DNA from: Bradyrhizobium japonicum USDA 6
Lineage (GTDB): Bacteria; Pseudomonadota; Alphaproteobacteria; Rhizobiales; Xanthobacteraceae
Assembly: GCF_000284375.1 (NCBI RefSeq)
Contig: NC_017249.1
Span: 5,248,001 to 5,312,000 of the forward strand
DNA length: 64,000 nucleotides
Direction: 5' to 3'
Shown: piece after piece, positions 42,225 to 53,296 of the stretch
How the letters are laid out: each line of letters starts with the position of its first letter
Numbering within the stretch: the stretch's first letter is position 1
Made by a program: the position numbers and the translations under genes
Notes under the pieces: generated by a model
Databases searched by the model: none
What the model was told of the DNA's origin: nothing
What the model saw: the letters and a program-made list of their open reading frames with translations, nothing else

Positions 42225-42752
42225 ATGTCAGATCCCTTTGTCGGTGAAATCAGGCTCTTTGCCTTTCCGCGCGTGCCGAACGGCTGGCTCGCCTGCAACG
42301 GGCAGAGCGTGTCGATCGCGGAATACCAGACGCTGTATGCGATCATAGGCACGATCTATGGCGGCGATGGGCAGACGACTTTCAACCTTCCCGACCTGCA
42401 GGGACGCGTCGCGATCGGACAGGGGCAGGGCACGGGTTTGCCGAACTTCAGTCTCGGGCAACCGGGTGGTGAAGAAGCGCACACATTGAACGAGCCGGAG
42501 ATGCCGGTCCACAGCCATGCGTTGATGTCGTCAACGGCGACGGGCGACGCGGTAACCCCGGGCTCGACGCTGCATCTGGCGACGGCGACGGACGGGACTC
42601 TCTATGCACCGGCTGCCAACATCCCGTCCTATGATGTCATGGCGGCGTGCGTCGTCGCCGCCGGCAACAGCGTTCCGCACGACAACATGATGCCGACCGT
42701 CACGTGCAACTACTGCATCTGCTGGGCGGGTATTTTCCCATCACAGGGCTGA
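42225..42752 (+). CDS. Phage tail-collar domain protein 2
   Basis: 175 residues beginning MSDPFVGEIRLFAFPRVPNGWLACNGQSVSIAEYQ, then TIYGGDGQTTFNLPDLQGRVAIGQGQG and ending HDNMMPTVTCNYCICWAGIFPSQG. Same architecture as its two neighbours, with two neighbouring cysteines near the end not found in copy 1. It follows copy 1 by 79 bp on the same strand. Confidence 0.85.
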   Translation: MSDPFVGEIRLFAFPRVPNGWLACNGQSVSIAEYQTLYAIIGTIYGGDGQTTFNLPDLQGRVAIGQGQGTGLPNFSLGQPGGEEAHTLNEPEMPVHSHALMSSTATGDAVTPGSTLHLATATDGTLYAPAANIPSYDVMAACVVAAGNSVPHDNMMPTVTCNYCICWAGIFPSQG

Positions 42753-42800
42753 TCGTGCCGTCGAGGCAATCAAGCTCGCGCAATCGTCAGGGAGAACAAG

Positions 42801-43343
42801 GTGTCAGATCCGTTTGTCGGTGAAATCCAGGCGTTTCCGTTTCCTTTTGCTGCCCAAGGTTTCAACAATGCCTGGCTGCCGTGTCTGGGACAGGTCGTTC
42901 CGATCCAACGCTTCACGCCACTGTTCAGCCTGATCGGGACCTATTACGGCGGCAACGGCCAGACCAATTTTGCGCTGCCGAATCTTTCCGGCTCGGTCGT
43001 CATGAGCCAGGGCCAGGGACGGGGGCTTTCGCTGCGGGACATTGGTGAAGTCGTGGGCTCCCCCACGGTCACGCTGACAACAGATAATATGGCCCGTCAC
43101 ACCCATGGGCTGCAGCTTGGTGTCAAGACGGCCACGAACGCCACCACCGGCCCCGGAACGTCCTCAAACCTGACGGCGATCGATCCGGCGTTCAACGGCT
43201 TTGCCGCTCTCCCCGGCAACACGGTGCTGTCGCCGAACGCGATCGCGCCTAACGGCCAGGGCCAGCCTCACGACAACATGCAGCCGACCCAGGTGCTGAT
43301 CTGGTGCATTGCCTACTCCGGGGTATTTCCAAGCTTCAGCTGA
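42801..43343 (+). CDS. Phage tail-collar domain protein 3
   Basis: 180 residues from GTG 42801 with GGGAGAAC upstream. It shares MSDPFVGEIQAFPFPF with copy 2, the TYYGGNGQTNFALPNLSGSV block and HDNMQPTQVLIWCIAYSGVFPS. The variable middle (residues 80-140) is longer and Thr/Asn-rich. It is followed after 12 bp by an acetyltransferase gene, likely in the same operon. Confidence 0.85.
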   Translation: MSDPFVGEIQAFPFPFAAQGFNNAWLPCLGQVVPIQRFTPLFSLIGTYYGGNGQTNFALPNLSGSVVMSQGQGRGLSLRDIGEVVGSPTVTLTTDNMARHTHGLQLGVKTATNATTGPGTSSNLTAIDPAFNGFAALPGNTVLSPNAIAPNGQGQPHDNMQPTQVLIWCIAYSGVFPSFS

Positions 43344-43355
43344 GCGGTCCCGGCC

Positions 43356-43874
43356 GTGGCGGCGCCCGCGCCGGGCGAGATGATCGGCATCGGGCATCAC
43401 GGCTTGGCCATGCGGCTGACCGAAACGGGGGACGAGTCGTTCGTCCGGCATTTGTTCAAGACGGCGCGCGCCGAGAGCCTCGCGGTCGCCGGACTGGCTC
43501 CGGCAGCGCTCGACTCTCTGCTCGAGCAGCAGTTCCGCGCGCAGTCCGCCGGCTACGCCGCGCAATTTCCCGATGCCGTCTCGCTACTGATCGTGCGACG
43601 GGATGAACCGATCGGGCGCTTGATCCTGCACTGTACGGCGCAGCGCTGGCATATCGTCGACATCGTGCTGTTGCCGGCCGAGCGCGGCCATGGTCTCGGG
43701 ACAGAGGTCATCGACGCTCTCGAAGCGAGCGCTCGGCAGCAGGGTGTCGGTGCGCTGACGCTCTCGGTGCTTGGGGGCAATCCGGCCGCGCACGGGTTCT
43801 ACCTGCGGCGAGGGTTTGCCGAGACCGGGCAGGCGGGCGCCGCCCACATCGCGATGAAAAAGGATCTCGCCTAA
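43356..43874 (+). CDS. GNAT-family N-acetyltransferase
   Basis: 172 residues from GTG 43356 (ATG 43380 also possible). The GNAT core is visible: the strand WHIVDIVLLPAERGHGLGTEVIDAL, with the acetyl-CoA loop (R-G-x-G-x-G/T), and GVGALTLSVLGGNPAAHGFYLRRGFAETG, the standard motif B ending. Substrate unknown. Its position directly after the tail-collar genes suggests co-transcription. Its stop overlaps the convergent hydrolase gene by four bases. Confidence 0.85.
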   Translation: MAAPAPGEMIGIGHHGLAMRLTETGDESFVRHLFKTARAESLAVAGLAPAALDSLLEQQFRAQSAGYAAQFPDAVSLLIVRRDEPIGRLILHCTAQRWHIVDIVLLPAERGHGLGTEVIDALEASARQQGVGALTLSVLGGNPAAHGFYLRRGFAETGQAGAAHIAMKKDLA

Positions 43875-44827
43875 CGCTCAGCTACTTCGCGCAAGAACTT
43901 CAGCAGCGCAGCGTTGACCTCGTCGGGCCGTTCCTGCTGGACCCAATGGCCGGCGCCCTCGATGATCAGCTTCCGCGTCAGATTGGGCAGCACGCGCTCG
44001 AGCTCGTTGACGCGCTTGACGCCGATCAGGCCGGTGATGACGGCGTCTTTCGAGCCGGCAATGAAGAGCGATGGCTGATGGATCTGCGCGTCCTGCCAGG
44101 GCGCCGTCAGCTCCCAGTTGCGGTCGAGGTTGCGGTACCAGTTCAGCCCGCCGCGGAAGCCCGACTTGCGGAAGCTTTCGGTGAAATAGGCGAGGTCAGC
44201 CTCGCTGAGCCAGTTGGGCAGCGGCTCATCGGCGAGCGCGTGACCAAGAAAGCCCTTGCCCTCCTGGACGAACATCGCGGCGCTGGGATCGGCAAGGCCG
44301 CGCCCGCCGAGCACGATGCGCATGGTGCGGGCGATGTCACGCTCGAACTCGGCCTCGGCGACGCCGGGTGTCTGGAAATACTGCCAGTAGAAATTGGTGA
44401 CGCCGCCCTGGCGCAGCAGATCGAGCGGCTTGCCGCGGCCGCGGAAGGGTGGCGGTACGCTCAGGCCCGCCACCGCCGTGAAGATGTCGGGCCGGAACAA
44501 CGCCGCGTGCCAGGCGACCGGCGCGCCCCAGTCGTGGCCGACCACCATCGCCTTGCTCTCGCCGAGCGCGTGCACGAGGCCAACGATGTCGCCGACCGTG
44601 TGGAAGATCGAGTAGGCGGCAACGTCCGCCGGAGCCGCGCTCTGGCCGTAGCCGCGCATGTCGGGGGCGACGACGCGAAATCCGGCGTCGGCGAGCGCCG
44701 GGATCTGGTGGCGCCAAGAGTAGGATAGCTCGGGCCAGCCATGGCACAGCACCACCAGCGGACCCTGGCCGGCTTCGCGGATGAACAGGTCGATCCCGTT
44801 GGCCTTGATAACGCGGGTGGACAACAT
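43871..44827 (-). CDS. Epoxide-hydrolase-like alpha/beta hydrolase
   Basis: 318 residues from ATG 44827 (AAGGCGGA upstream); a longer frame to 44986 is not needed. The epoxide-hydrolase pattern is clear: LCHGWPELSYSWRHQIPAL with HGWP oxyanion motif, DMRGYGQSAAP, nucleophile Asp in VVGHDWGAPVAWH near residue 105, and GAGHWVQQERPDEVN with catalytic His near residue 297. The acid near KDAVITG completes the triad. Lid tyrosines are present in the cap region. Substrate unknown. It reads against the flanking genes. Confidence 0.85.
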   Translation of the reverse strand: MLSTRVIKANGIDLFIREAGQGPLVVLCHGWPELSYSWRHQIPALADAGFRVVAPDMRGYGQSAAPADVAAYSIFHTVGDIVGLVHALGESKAMVVGHDWGAPVAWHAALFRPDIFTAVAGLSVPPPFRGRGKPLDLLRQGGVTNFYWQYFQTPGVAEAEFERDIARTMRIVLGGRGLADPSAAMFVQEGKGFLGHALADEPLPNWLSEADLAYFTESFRKSGFRGGLNWYRNLDRNWELTAPWQDAQIHQPSLFIAGSKDAVITGLIGVKRVNELERVLPNLTRKLIIEGAGHWVQQERPDEVNAALLKFLREVAER

Positions 44828-44979
44828 CGCTTTTCCGCCTTGTTTCAGGGGTTTGGTCGGGAAATATGAGGTGCCACGATAGGGGCGCGCCGAGAATCGT
44901 GCAATCTCGGGTTCGGCGGCCAGCCCCGTGTTGTTTGCACCGGTTCCTGCTGTTAGAACGCCGCTCTCAGGGCTTCGCC

Positions 44980-46242
44980 ATGGCATTTCGTCTTTTTCCG
45001 CTCCGTCGCACCCGGTTCTCCGCCGGTGCGCTGGGGCGTGGGCTGATCGCGGCGGTTCTGGTGGCGGGCATCGGCTGGGGCGGCGCGCTCTACGCCGCCA
45101 ACCAGAGCATCCAGGGCGCCAAGAAAGCCGAGGATTCCGGCTTCGATGGCGACGCCCCGACCGCGATCCTGATCGAGGCCTCCAGCGGCAGCGTGCTGTT
45201 CGAGAAGAGCGCCGACGAGCTGCGCGCGCCCTCCAGCATGATGAAGCTGATGACGGCCGAAGTCGTCTTCAATGCCATCAAGAAGGGCGACATCAAGCCG
45301 ACCGACGAGTACCGGATCAGCGAGAACGCCTGGCGCAAGGGTGGGGCGCCCTCAGGCGGCTCGACCATGTTCGCCGCCATCAACAGCAAGGTTTCGGTCG
45401 ACGATCTCCTGCATGGCGCGATCATCCAGAGCGGCAATGACGCCTGCATCGCGCTGGCCGAGGGCATTGCCGGCAACGAGAAGATCTTTGCCGCCGACTT
45501 CATGACCAAGCGTGCCCGCGAGCTCGGCATGACGAAGTCGACCTTCGGCAATTCCAACGGCTTGCCCGATCCCGGCAACAAGATGACGGTCCGCGAGCTC
45601 GGCATCCTCGCTCGCCACATCATTCTCGACTTCCCCGAATTCTACAAACTGTTCGGCGAGAAGGAGTACACCTGGAACAAGATCCGCCAGCCCAACCGCA
45701 ATCCACTGCTCAATTCGATGGAAGGCGCTGACGGTCTGAAAACCGGCTACACCAAGGAAGGCGGCTACGGCATGGTCGGCTCGGCCGTGCAGAACGGCAC
45801 GCGGCTGATCGTGGTCGTCAATGGCCTGGAAGATCCTGAGGATCGCGCCACCGAAGCCAAGAAGATGCTGGAATGGGGCTTTCGCAATTTCGAGACCCGC
45901 ACCTTGATCGCGGCCGACCAGCAGGTTGGCTACGCAAAAGTGTTTGGCGGCGAGAGCCGTTCGGTCAAGCTTGTCGCCAAGACGCCCGTCAAGGTGATGG
46001 TGCACAAGAACGGCAGCGACAAGCTGATTGCGCGCGTCGTCTATAGCGGACCGGTGCGCGCGCCGATCGAAGCCGGCCAGAAGGTCGGCGTGGTCAAGGT
46101 CTGGCGCAGCGGCAATATCGCGGTGGAGACGCCCGTCTATGCCGCCGAAGCGATCGGCACCGGCTCGACCATGCGCCGCGCGATCGACGGTGCCAGCGAG
46201 CTCGTGATCGGCATGTTCCGCGCGGGCGCCGAGAAGCTCTGA
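44980..46242 (+). CDS. dacC: D-alanyl-D-alanine carboxypeptidase (penicillin-binding protein 5/6 family)
   Basis: 420 residues from ATG 44980 with an N-terminal membrane anchor/signal (LIAAVLVAGIGWGGALYAA). Active-site motifs: SMMK (S-x-x-K, near residue 85), SGN (about 151) and KTG in GLKTGYTKEGGYG (about 255). The C-terminal PBP5-type domain follows. It trims the terminal D-Ala of peptidoglycan stems in the periplasm. It heads the dacC-tmk-holB run; tmk starts two bases after its stop. dacC is used as a family name; the exact paralogue (dacA/C/F) is not certain. Confidence 0.9.
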   Translation: MAFRLFPLRRTRFSAGALGRGLIAAVLVAGIGWGGALYAANQSIQGAKKAEDSGFDGDAPTAILIEASSGSVLFEKSADELRAPSSMMKLMTAEVVFNAIKKGDIKPTDEYRISENAWRKGGAPSGGSTMFAAINSKVSVDDLLHGAIIQSGNDACIALAEGIAGNEKIFAADFMTKRARELGMTKSTFGNSNGLPDPGNKMTVRELGILARHIILDFPEFYKLFGEKEYTWNKIRQPNRNPLLNSMEGADGLKTGYTKEGGYGMVGSAVQNGTRLIVVVNGLEDPEDRATEAKKMLEWGFRNFETRTLIAADQQVGYAKVFGGESRSVKLVAKTPVKVMVHKNGSDKLIARVVYSGPVRAPIEAGQKVGVVKVWRSGNIAVETPVYAAEAIGTGSTMRRAIDGASELVIGMFRAGAEKL

Positions 46243-46244
46243 TC

Positions 46245-46931
46245 ATGAGTGAGAGCGCAGCACAGCGGCCGTCCGGACGCGGACGCTTCATCACCTTTGA
46301 AGGCGGCGAGGGGACGGGCAAGTCGACCCAGATCAAGAAGCTCGCCGACCGCCTCAATGCGGCCAGGATGCGGACCCTCGTCACGCGCGAGCCCGGCGGC
46401 TCGCCGGGTGCCGAGATCATGCGCCATCTCGTGCTGTCGGGGATGGGCAAGCTGCTCGGGCCCGAAGCCGAGACGCTGCTGTTCGCGGCTGCTCGCGATG
46501 ACCATGTCCGCACCGTGATCCAGCCTGCGCTCAATCGGGGCGCCTGGGTGCTGTGCGATCGCTTCGCCGACTCGACGCGGGCCTATCAGGGCAGCCTCGG
46601 CCGCGTGCCGATGGGCCTGATCAACGCGATGCAGCGGGTCACGATCGGCGATCTCAAGCCGGACCTCACCCTCATCCTCGATTTGCCGGTCGAGATTGGA
46701 TTGCAGCGCGCCGCCGTGCGTCGTGGTAGCGGCACACCTGACAGGTTCGAGGGCGAGAAGCTCAGCTTCCATCAGGGCCTGCGCGAGGCCTATCGCAAGA
46801 TCGCCGAGGACGATCCCGGCCGTTGCGTCCTGATCGATGCCAATTCCGATCCTGACACGGTTGCTGGACGAGTCTGGGCGGCGCTGCGCGATCGTCTTCT
46901 CCCAACCCCTGCATCGGTGGTTTCCCTATGA
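46245..46931 (+). CDS. tmk: Thymidylate kinase
   Basis: 228 residues with all dTMP kinase signatures: P-loop FEGGEGTGKSTQ near residue 20, TREPGGSPGAE, the DR(F/Y) motif in CDRFADSTRAYQG near residue 105, and lid arginines near RRGSGTPDRFE. It makes dTDP for DNA synthesis. ATG 46245 lies two bases after the dacC stop, and its end overlaps holB by ATGA. Confidence 0.95.
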   Translation: MSESAAQRPSGRGRFITFEGGEGTGKSTQIKKLADRLNAARMRTLVTREPGGSPGAEIMRHLVLSGMGKLLGPEAETLLFAAARDDHVRTVIQPALNRGAWVLCDRFADSTRAYQGSLGRVPMGLINAMQRVTIGDLKPDLTLILDLPVEIGLQRAAVRRGSGTPDRFEGEKLSFHQGLREAYRKIAEDDPGRCVLIDANSDPDTVAGRVWAALRDRLLPTPASVVSL

Positions 46932-47974
46932 GCCCGCGCCAGGCCGAACGTGAAACCGCCATTCCGCATCCGCGCGAGACGAGCCTTCTGTTCGGCCATC
47001 GCGAGGCCGAGACGGCGCTGCTCGCGGCCTATCGCAGCGGGCGCATTCCGCATGCCTGGCTGATCGGCGGGCCGCAGGGGATCGGCAAAGCGACGCTGGC
47101 CTATCGCATGGCGCGCTTCGTGCTTTCCAACGGCCAGCCGCTGGCGCCGTCCGTGCAGCGCGCCGAGACCCTCGCGGTCGATCCTGATGACGCCGTGGCG
47201 CGGCAGGTTGCGGCCAGCTCGCATGGCGGGCTGTTGACGCTGGAACGCACCGCCAATGATCGCGGCGTGATGCGCACGGTGATCACCGTGGACGAGACGC
47301 GGGAGACGATCGGTTTTTTCGGCTCGACTGCTGCGGCAGAGGGCTGGCGCGTCTGCATCGTCGACACCGTCGACGAGCTCAATCCGAATGCCGCCAATGC
47401 GCTGCTGAAAATCCTCGAGGAGCCGCCGCAGCAATCGCTGTTCCTCCTGGTCAGCCACGCACCGGCGCGCGTGCTCGCCACGATCCAGTCGCGCTGCCGC
47501 AAGCTGCGCCTGCGCCCGCTCGACACGGATGATGTGATCGGCGCCGCAGCTTCGGCGGCTGACCTCGATCCGAACGATCCGGCGCTGCGCGAGGCCGCGG
47601 AGGCCTCCGAGGGCAGCGTCGCGCGGGCGCTGACGCTGCTCGGCGGCGATGCCCTGAAGCTGCAGCAGCGCACGGCGGCGCTGCTTGCGCGCCTGCCAGA
47701 GGTCGATCCGCGCGAATTGCACACGCTCGGCGATTCGCTCGGCACCAGTGACCGCGTCGCGCTGGCGGCCTTCATCGACGGCATCGATCGCTGGATCGCG
47801 GAACGCCTGCACTCCGACGAGGCCAATGCCAACCAGAATCTGCCGCGCCTTGCGCGCCTAGCTGAGGTATGGGAAAAGATCGTCCGCGCCGCGCGCGACA
47901 CCGAAACCTACAATCTGGAGCGAAAGCCCTTGGTTTTCTCGGTGTTCGGCTGGCTGGCGGACGCAACGCGCTAG
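46928..47974 (+). CDS. holB: DNA polymerase III delta' subunit
   Basis: 348 residues; clamp-loader AAA-type protein with HAWLIGGPQGIGKATLAYRMARF near residue 38-60, VDTVDELNPNAANALLKILEEPPQQSLFLLVSH (Walker B/sensor-1 region, about 140-175) and QSRCRKLRLRPL. The P-loop reads GGPQGIGKAT. As in other delta' subunits of this group the zinc module is reduced. It is part of the tau-delta-delta' clamp loader. ATGA overlap with tmk is conserved in this order. Confidence 0.9.
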   Translation: MSPRQAERETAIPHPRETSLLFGHREAETALLAAYRSGRIPHAWLIGGPQGIGKATLAYRMARFVLSNGQPLAPSVQRAETLAVDPDDAVARQVAASSHGGLLTLERTANDRGVMRTVITVDETRETIGFFGSTAAAEGWRVCIVDTVDELNPNAANALLKILEEPPQQSLFLLVSHAPARVLATIQSRCRKLRLRPLDTDDVIGAAASAADLDPNDPALREAAEASEGSVARALTLLGGDALKLQQRTAALLARLPEVDPRELHTLGDSLGTSDRVALAAFIDGIDRWIAERLHSDEANANQNLPRLARLAEVWEKIVRAARDTETYNLERKPLVFSVFGWLADATR

Positions 47975-48022
47975 GCGCAGGTTCGTTTCCAAATTTTTAG
48001 AAGTCGGTAAAGGAAATTCGTC

Positions 48023-50008
48023 GTGGCCACGCGAGCTAAAAAATCCGTCAAGCGCAAGAGCGGCAAGAAGGCTGCGAAGGAGGCCACCAAAAAGGCCGCG
48101 AAGGCGCATCCAGGTGCCAAGAAGGTCAAGAAGACCAAGAAGGCAGCGGCCAAGAAGGGCGTGAAGAAAAGCGCTGCGAAGACGACAAAGAAGGCGGGCA
48201 AGAAGGCCGCGAAGAAGCAGGTCGTCGCCAAGAAGGCGGTGAAGAAAGCGGCCAAAAAGGCAGCCAAGTCTCCGGCGAAGAACAAGGCTCCGGCGAAGAA
48301 GGTCGCCAAGAAAGCGAAAGTGACCGTGCCTGCCGTGACCGCCGCACCGGCTCCTGTCGCCACGCCGCCGAAGGTTGTGAAGCCCAAGGTGTCGAAGCCT
48401 GAGGCGCCGCCCGCGGCGAAGCCCGTTGCAGCTCTACAAGCCGCAGCTCCCGTTGCCGCTCCCGCGCGCGACAACGTCTTCTACATCTCGACCGCCATCG
48501 CCTATCCCAACGGCAGCCCGCATATCGGCCACGCCTATGAGGCGATCTCGGCCGACGTGCTGGCGCGCTTTGCGCGGCTCGACGGGAAGGACGTGTTCTT
48601 CCTGACCGGCACCGACGAGCATGGTCAGAAGATGGTCCAGACCGCGCAGAACGAGGGCCTGACCCCGTCCGCGCTCGCGACCCGCAATGCTGGCCGCTTC
48701 AAGGAGATGGACGAGCGTCTGAACGTGTCGTTCGACCGCTTCATCCGCACCACCGAAGAGCAGCACCATCGCTCCAGCCAGGAAATCTGGCGGCGCATGG
48801 AAGCGAACGGCGACATCTACGCCGACACCTATGCCGGCTGGTACTCGGTGCGCGACGAGGCGTATTACGCCGAGGACGAGACGCGCCTGAACGACGACGG
48901 CGTGCGCCTCGGCCCGCAAGGCACGCCAGTCGAATGGGTCGAGGAGAAGAGCTATTTCTTCCGCCTGTCGGCCTATCAGGACAAGCTTCTGAAGCTCTAC
49001 GAAGATCATCCCGAATTCATTGGCCCGGACTCGCGCAAGAACGAGGTGGTGAGCTTCGTGCGCGGCGGCCTGCGCGATCTCTCGATCTCGCGCACGACCT
49101 TCGATTGGGGCGTGAAAGTGCCCAGCGACGAAGAGCACGTGATGTATGTCTGGGTCGACGCGCTGACCAATTACATCACCGGCGTCGGATTCCCCGACGA
49201 GAGCGACGAGAACTGGCGCTACTGGCCGGCCGACGTGCACATCATCGGCAAGGATATCATCCGCTTCCACGCGGTCTACTGGCCCGCATTCCTGATGTCG
49301 GCCGGCATTTCGCTGCCGAAGAGGGTCTATGCCCATGGCTTCCTGTTCAACAGGGGCGAGAAGATGTCGAAGTCGGTCGGCAATGTCGTCGACCCCTTCA
49401 ATCTTGCCGACCAGTATGGCGTCGACCAGATGCGCTATTTCTTCCTGCGCGAGGTCTCGTATGGCCAGGACGGCAACTACAACCACGAAGCCATCGTCGC
49501 GCGCATCAATGCCGATCTCGCCAACGACCTCGGCAACCTCGCGCAGCGCTCGCTGTCGATGATCGCCAAGCAGCTCGGCGGCGTGCTGCCGGAGCCGGGC
49601 GAGTTCAGCGACAACGACAAGGCGATTTTGGCGATGGCGGACGGCATGATCGCCGCATCGCGCGAAGCGATGGCGACGCAGCAGATCCATCACTGGCTCA
49701 ACGCGGTGTGGGCCGTGGTCGCGGAGGCCAACCGTTATTTCGCGGGCGAGGCGCCGTGGGCGCTCGCTAAGACCGATCCTGTCAGGCAGAAGACGGTGCT
49801 CTATGTCACCGCCGAAGTCGTGCGCCAGATCGCGATCCTGGCCCAGCCGGCGATGCCGACCGCCTCGGGCCTGCTGCTCGACAGCCTCGGCATTCCCGCG
49901 GGCGAGCGGAATTTCGCGATGCTCGGGGGCGCCAAACGGATCGCGCCAGGCTCGACGCTGCCGGCGCCGACACCGGCGTTCCCGCGCTACATCGAGCCGG
50001 CGGCCTAG
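48023..50008 (+). CDS. metG: Methionyl-tRNA synthetase with lysine-rich N-terminal extension
   Basis: 661 residues from GTG 48023. The synthetase begins about residue 149 ([29 protein letters not shown] motif) with [10 protein letters not shown] and the KMSKS loop [14 protein letters not shown]. It has the usual 510-residue core and no C-terminal Trbp111 domain. The first 100 residues are almost pure Lys/Ala/Gly (KKAAKKA type), then 45 residues Pro/Val/Ala-rich, like histone H1 tails. There is no start codon near the core, so part of the extension must be translated. It may supply tRNA affinity. Confidence 0.9.
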   Translation: MATRAKKSVKRKSGKKAAKEATKKAAKAHPGAKKVKKTKKAAAKKGVKKSAAKTTKKAGKKAAKKQVVAKKAVKKAAKKAAKSPAKNKAPAKKVAKKAKVTVPAVTAAPAPVATPPKVVKPKVSKPEAPPAAKPVAALQAAAPVAAPARDNVFYISTAIAYPNGSPHIGHAYEAISADVLARFARLDGKDVFFLTGTDEHGQKMVQTAQNEGLTPSALATRNAGRFKEMDERLNVSFDRFIRTTEEQHHRSSQEIWRRMEANGDIYADTYAGWYSVRDEAYYAEDETRLNDDGVRLGPQGTPVEWVEEKSYFFRLSAYQDKLLKLYEDHPEFIGPDSRKNEVVSFVRGGLRDLSISRTTFDWGVKVPSDEEHVMYVWVDALTNYITGVGFPDESDENWRYWPADVHIIGKDIIRFHAVYWPAFLMSAGISLPKRVYAHGFLFNRGEKMSKSVGNVVDPFNLADQYGVDQMRYFFLREVSYGQDGNYNHEAIVARINADLANDLGNLAQRSLSMIAKQLGGVLPEPGEFSDNDKAILAMADGMIAASREAMATQQIHHWLNAVWAVVAEANRYFAGEAPWALAKTDPVRQKTVLYVTAEVVRQIAILAQPAMPTASGLLLDSLGIPAGERNFAMLGGAKRIAPGSTLPAPTPAFPRYIEPAA

Positions 50009-50020
50009 GGCGTTCGGGCG

Positions 50021-50797
50021 ATGCTGGTCGACAGCCACTGCCATCTGGATTTTCCGGACTTTGCGGAAGACCTCGACGGGATCGTCTCGCGTGCACGTGC
50101 GGCCGGCATCGGCCGTATGGTCACGATCTCCACGCGGGTGCGAAAGCTCAATCAGCTTCTGGGCATCGCTGAGCGCTACGACGACGTCTACTGCTCGGTC
50201 GGCACCCATCCGCACAACGCGGACGAGGAAGACGGCATCTCGCCGGAAGAACTGATCGGGTTGACCGGGCATCCCAAGGTGGTCGCGCTCGGCGAGGCCG
50301 GGCTCGACTATTTCTACGACAACGGCGCGCCGGAGGCGCAGGCGAGGGGCTTTCGCGCCCACATCGCGGCGGCCCGTGCGACCGGCCTGCCGCTGGTGAT
50401 CCACACCCGCGCGGCGGACGAGGATTGCGGCCGCATCCTGGAGGAGGAAGCTGCCAAGGGATCGTTTCGCGCCGTGCTGCATTGCTACACGGGCGGGCGC
50501 GAGCTGGCGCTGAAGGCCGTGTCGCTCGGGCTCTATATCGGCTTCACGGGGATCCTGACCTTCAAGAAATCGGAGACCCTGCGCGCGCTTGCGGCTGAAC
50601 TGCCGTCCGACTGTATTCTGGTTGAAACAGACTCGCCCTATCTTGCGCCCGGCAAGTTCCGGGGCAAACGCAACGAGCCGGCCTTTGTGGTCGAGGTCGC
50701 CAAGGTGCTCGCCGAAACGCGCGGCGTGTCGCTCGACGAGATCTCACGCCAGACCACCGAAAACTTCTTCCGCCTGTTCTCCAAGGTGAAATCTTAA
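50021..50797 (+). CDS. tatD: TatD-family metal-dependent DNase
   Basis: 258 residues. Metal ligands are visible: LVDSHCHLDF near residue 3-12, the Glu in VALGEAGLDYFYDN near 90, LVIHTRAADED near 125, LHCYTGG near 150, and VETDSPYLAPGKFRGKRNEP near 205-222. Members are 3'-5' DNases/deoxyribonucleases with a TIM barrel. It follows metG by 12 bp and precedes an MBL-fold gene, the usual order in this family of genomes. Confidence 0.9.
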   Translation: MLVDSHCHLDFPDFAEDLDGIVSRARAAGIGRMVTISTRVRKLNQLLGIAERYDDVYCSVGTHPHNADEEDGISPEELIGLTGHPKVVALGEAGLDYFYDNGAPEAQARGFRAHIAAARATGLPLVIHTRAADEDCGRILEEEAAKGSFRAVLHCYTGGRELALKAVSLGLYIGFTGILTFKKSETLRALAAELPSDCILVETDSPYLAPGKFRGKRNEPAFVVEVAKVLAETRGVSLDEISRQTTENFFRLFSKVKS

Positions 50798-50810
50798 GGT
50801 TGGGAGCCGC

Positions 50811-51608
50811 ATGACGCTGACGCTGACGATCCTGGGCTCCGGCTCCTCCGCCGGCGTGCCGCGCCCGGCGCTCGGCTGGGGCGCCTGCGATCCCAACAAT
50901 CCAAAGAACCGCCGCCGCCGCTGTTCGCTGCTGGTCGAGCAGACCGGCGAGCACGGCAACACGCGGATCGTCATCGACACTTCGCCCGACCTGCGCGAGC
51001 AGCTCATCGATGCCAATGTCGATCACATCGATGCGGTGTTCCTGACCCACGAGCATGCCGATCAGACTCACGGCATGGACGATCTGCGTTCGGTCGTGCT
51101 GCACATGCGCAAGCGCATTCCAACGTATTTCAATCAGTCGACCGCCAAGGACATCATGGCGCGGTTCTCCTATTGCTTTATCTCGCCGGAGGGCAGCGAC
51201 TATCCGCCGATCCTGACGCGACATTCCATCGAGGCGGGCGAGACCCAGACCATCCTGGGGAAGGGCGGCACGGTGAAGTTGACGGCCTTCCTGGTCCAGC
51301 ACGGCCAGATCCCCGCGCTCGGCTATCGCATCGGCAATGCCGCCTACACGCCCGACCTCAACGACATCCCGCGCGAGAGCTGGGGCGCGCTGGAAAATCT
51401 CGATCTCTGGATCGTCGACGGCTTGCGCTACACTCAGCATTCCAGCCATTTCAGCATCAACGATGCGCTATCCTGGATCGAGCGTTTCAAGCCGAAGCGA
51501 GCTGTCATCACCAACATGACGGCCGACGTCGATTACGAGGTGATCAGGCAGAAGCTGCCCGCGGGCGTGGTGCCGGCCTACGACGGCATGCGGCTCGAGA
51601 CGCACTGA
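50811..51608 (+). CDS. MBL-fold metallo-hydrolase (PhnP-like)
   Basis: 265 residues: MTLTLTILGSGSSAGVPRP at the start, metal motif LTHEHADQTHGMDDLR near residue 80, GYRIGNAAYTPDLNDIP (Asp ligand) and NMTADVDYE at the end, as in PhnP/cyclic phosphate phosphodiesterase relatives. The family hydrolyses cyclic phosphates or RNA ends; the substrate here is unknown. It lies 13 bp after tatD, the end of the dacC operon. Confidence 0.85.
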   Translation: MTLTLTILGSGSSAGVPRPALGWGACDPNNPKNRRRRCSLLVEQTGEHGNTRIVIDTSPDLREQLIDANVDHIDAVFLTHEHADQTHGMDDLRSVVLHMRKRIPTYFNQSTAKDIMARFSYCFISPEGSDYPPILTRHSIEAGETQTILGKGGTVKLTAFLVQHGQIPALGYRIGNAAYTPDLNDIPRESWGALENLDLWIVDGLRYTQHSSHFSINDALSWIERFKPKRAVITNMTADVDYEVIRQKLPAGVVPAYDGMRLETH

Positions 51609-51623
51609 TCGCGCCGGCTCGGT

Positions 51624-53273
<1,650 letters not shown>

Positions 53274-53296
53274 CGAACCCTCCTTGACGCCGCGTT

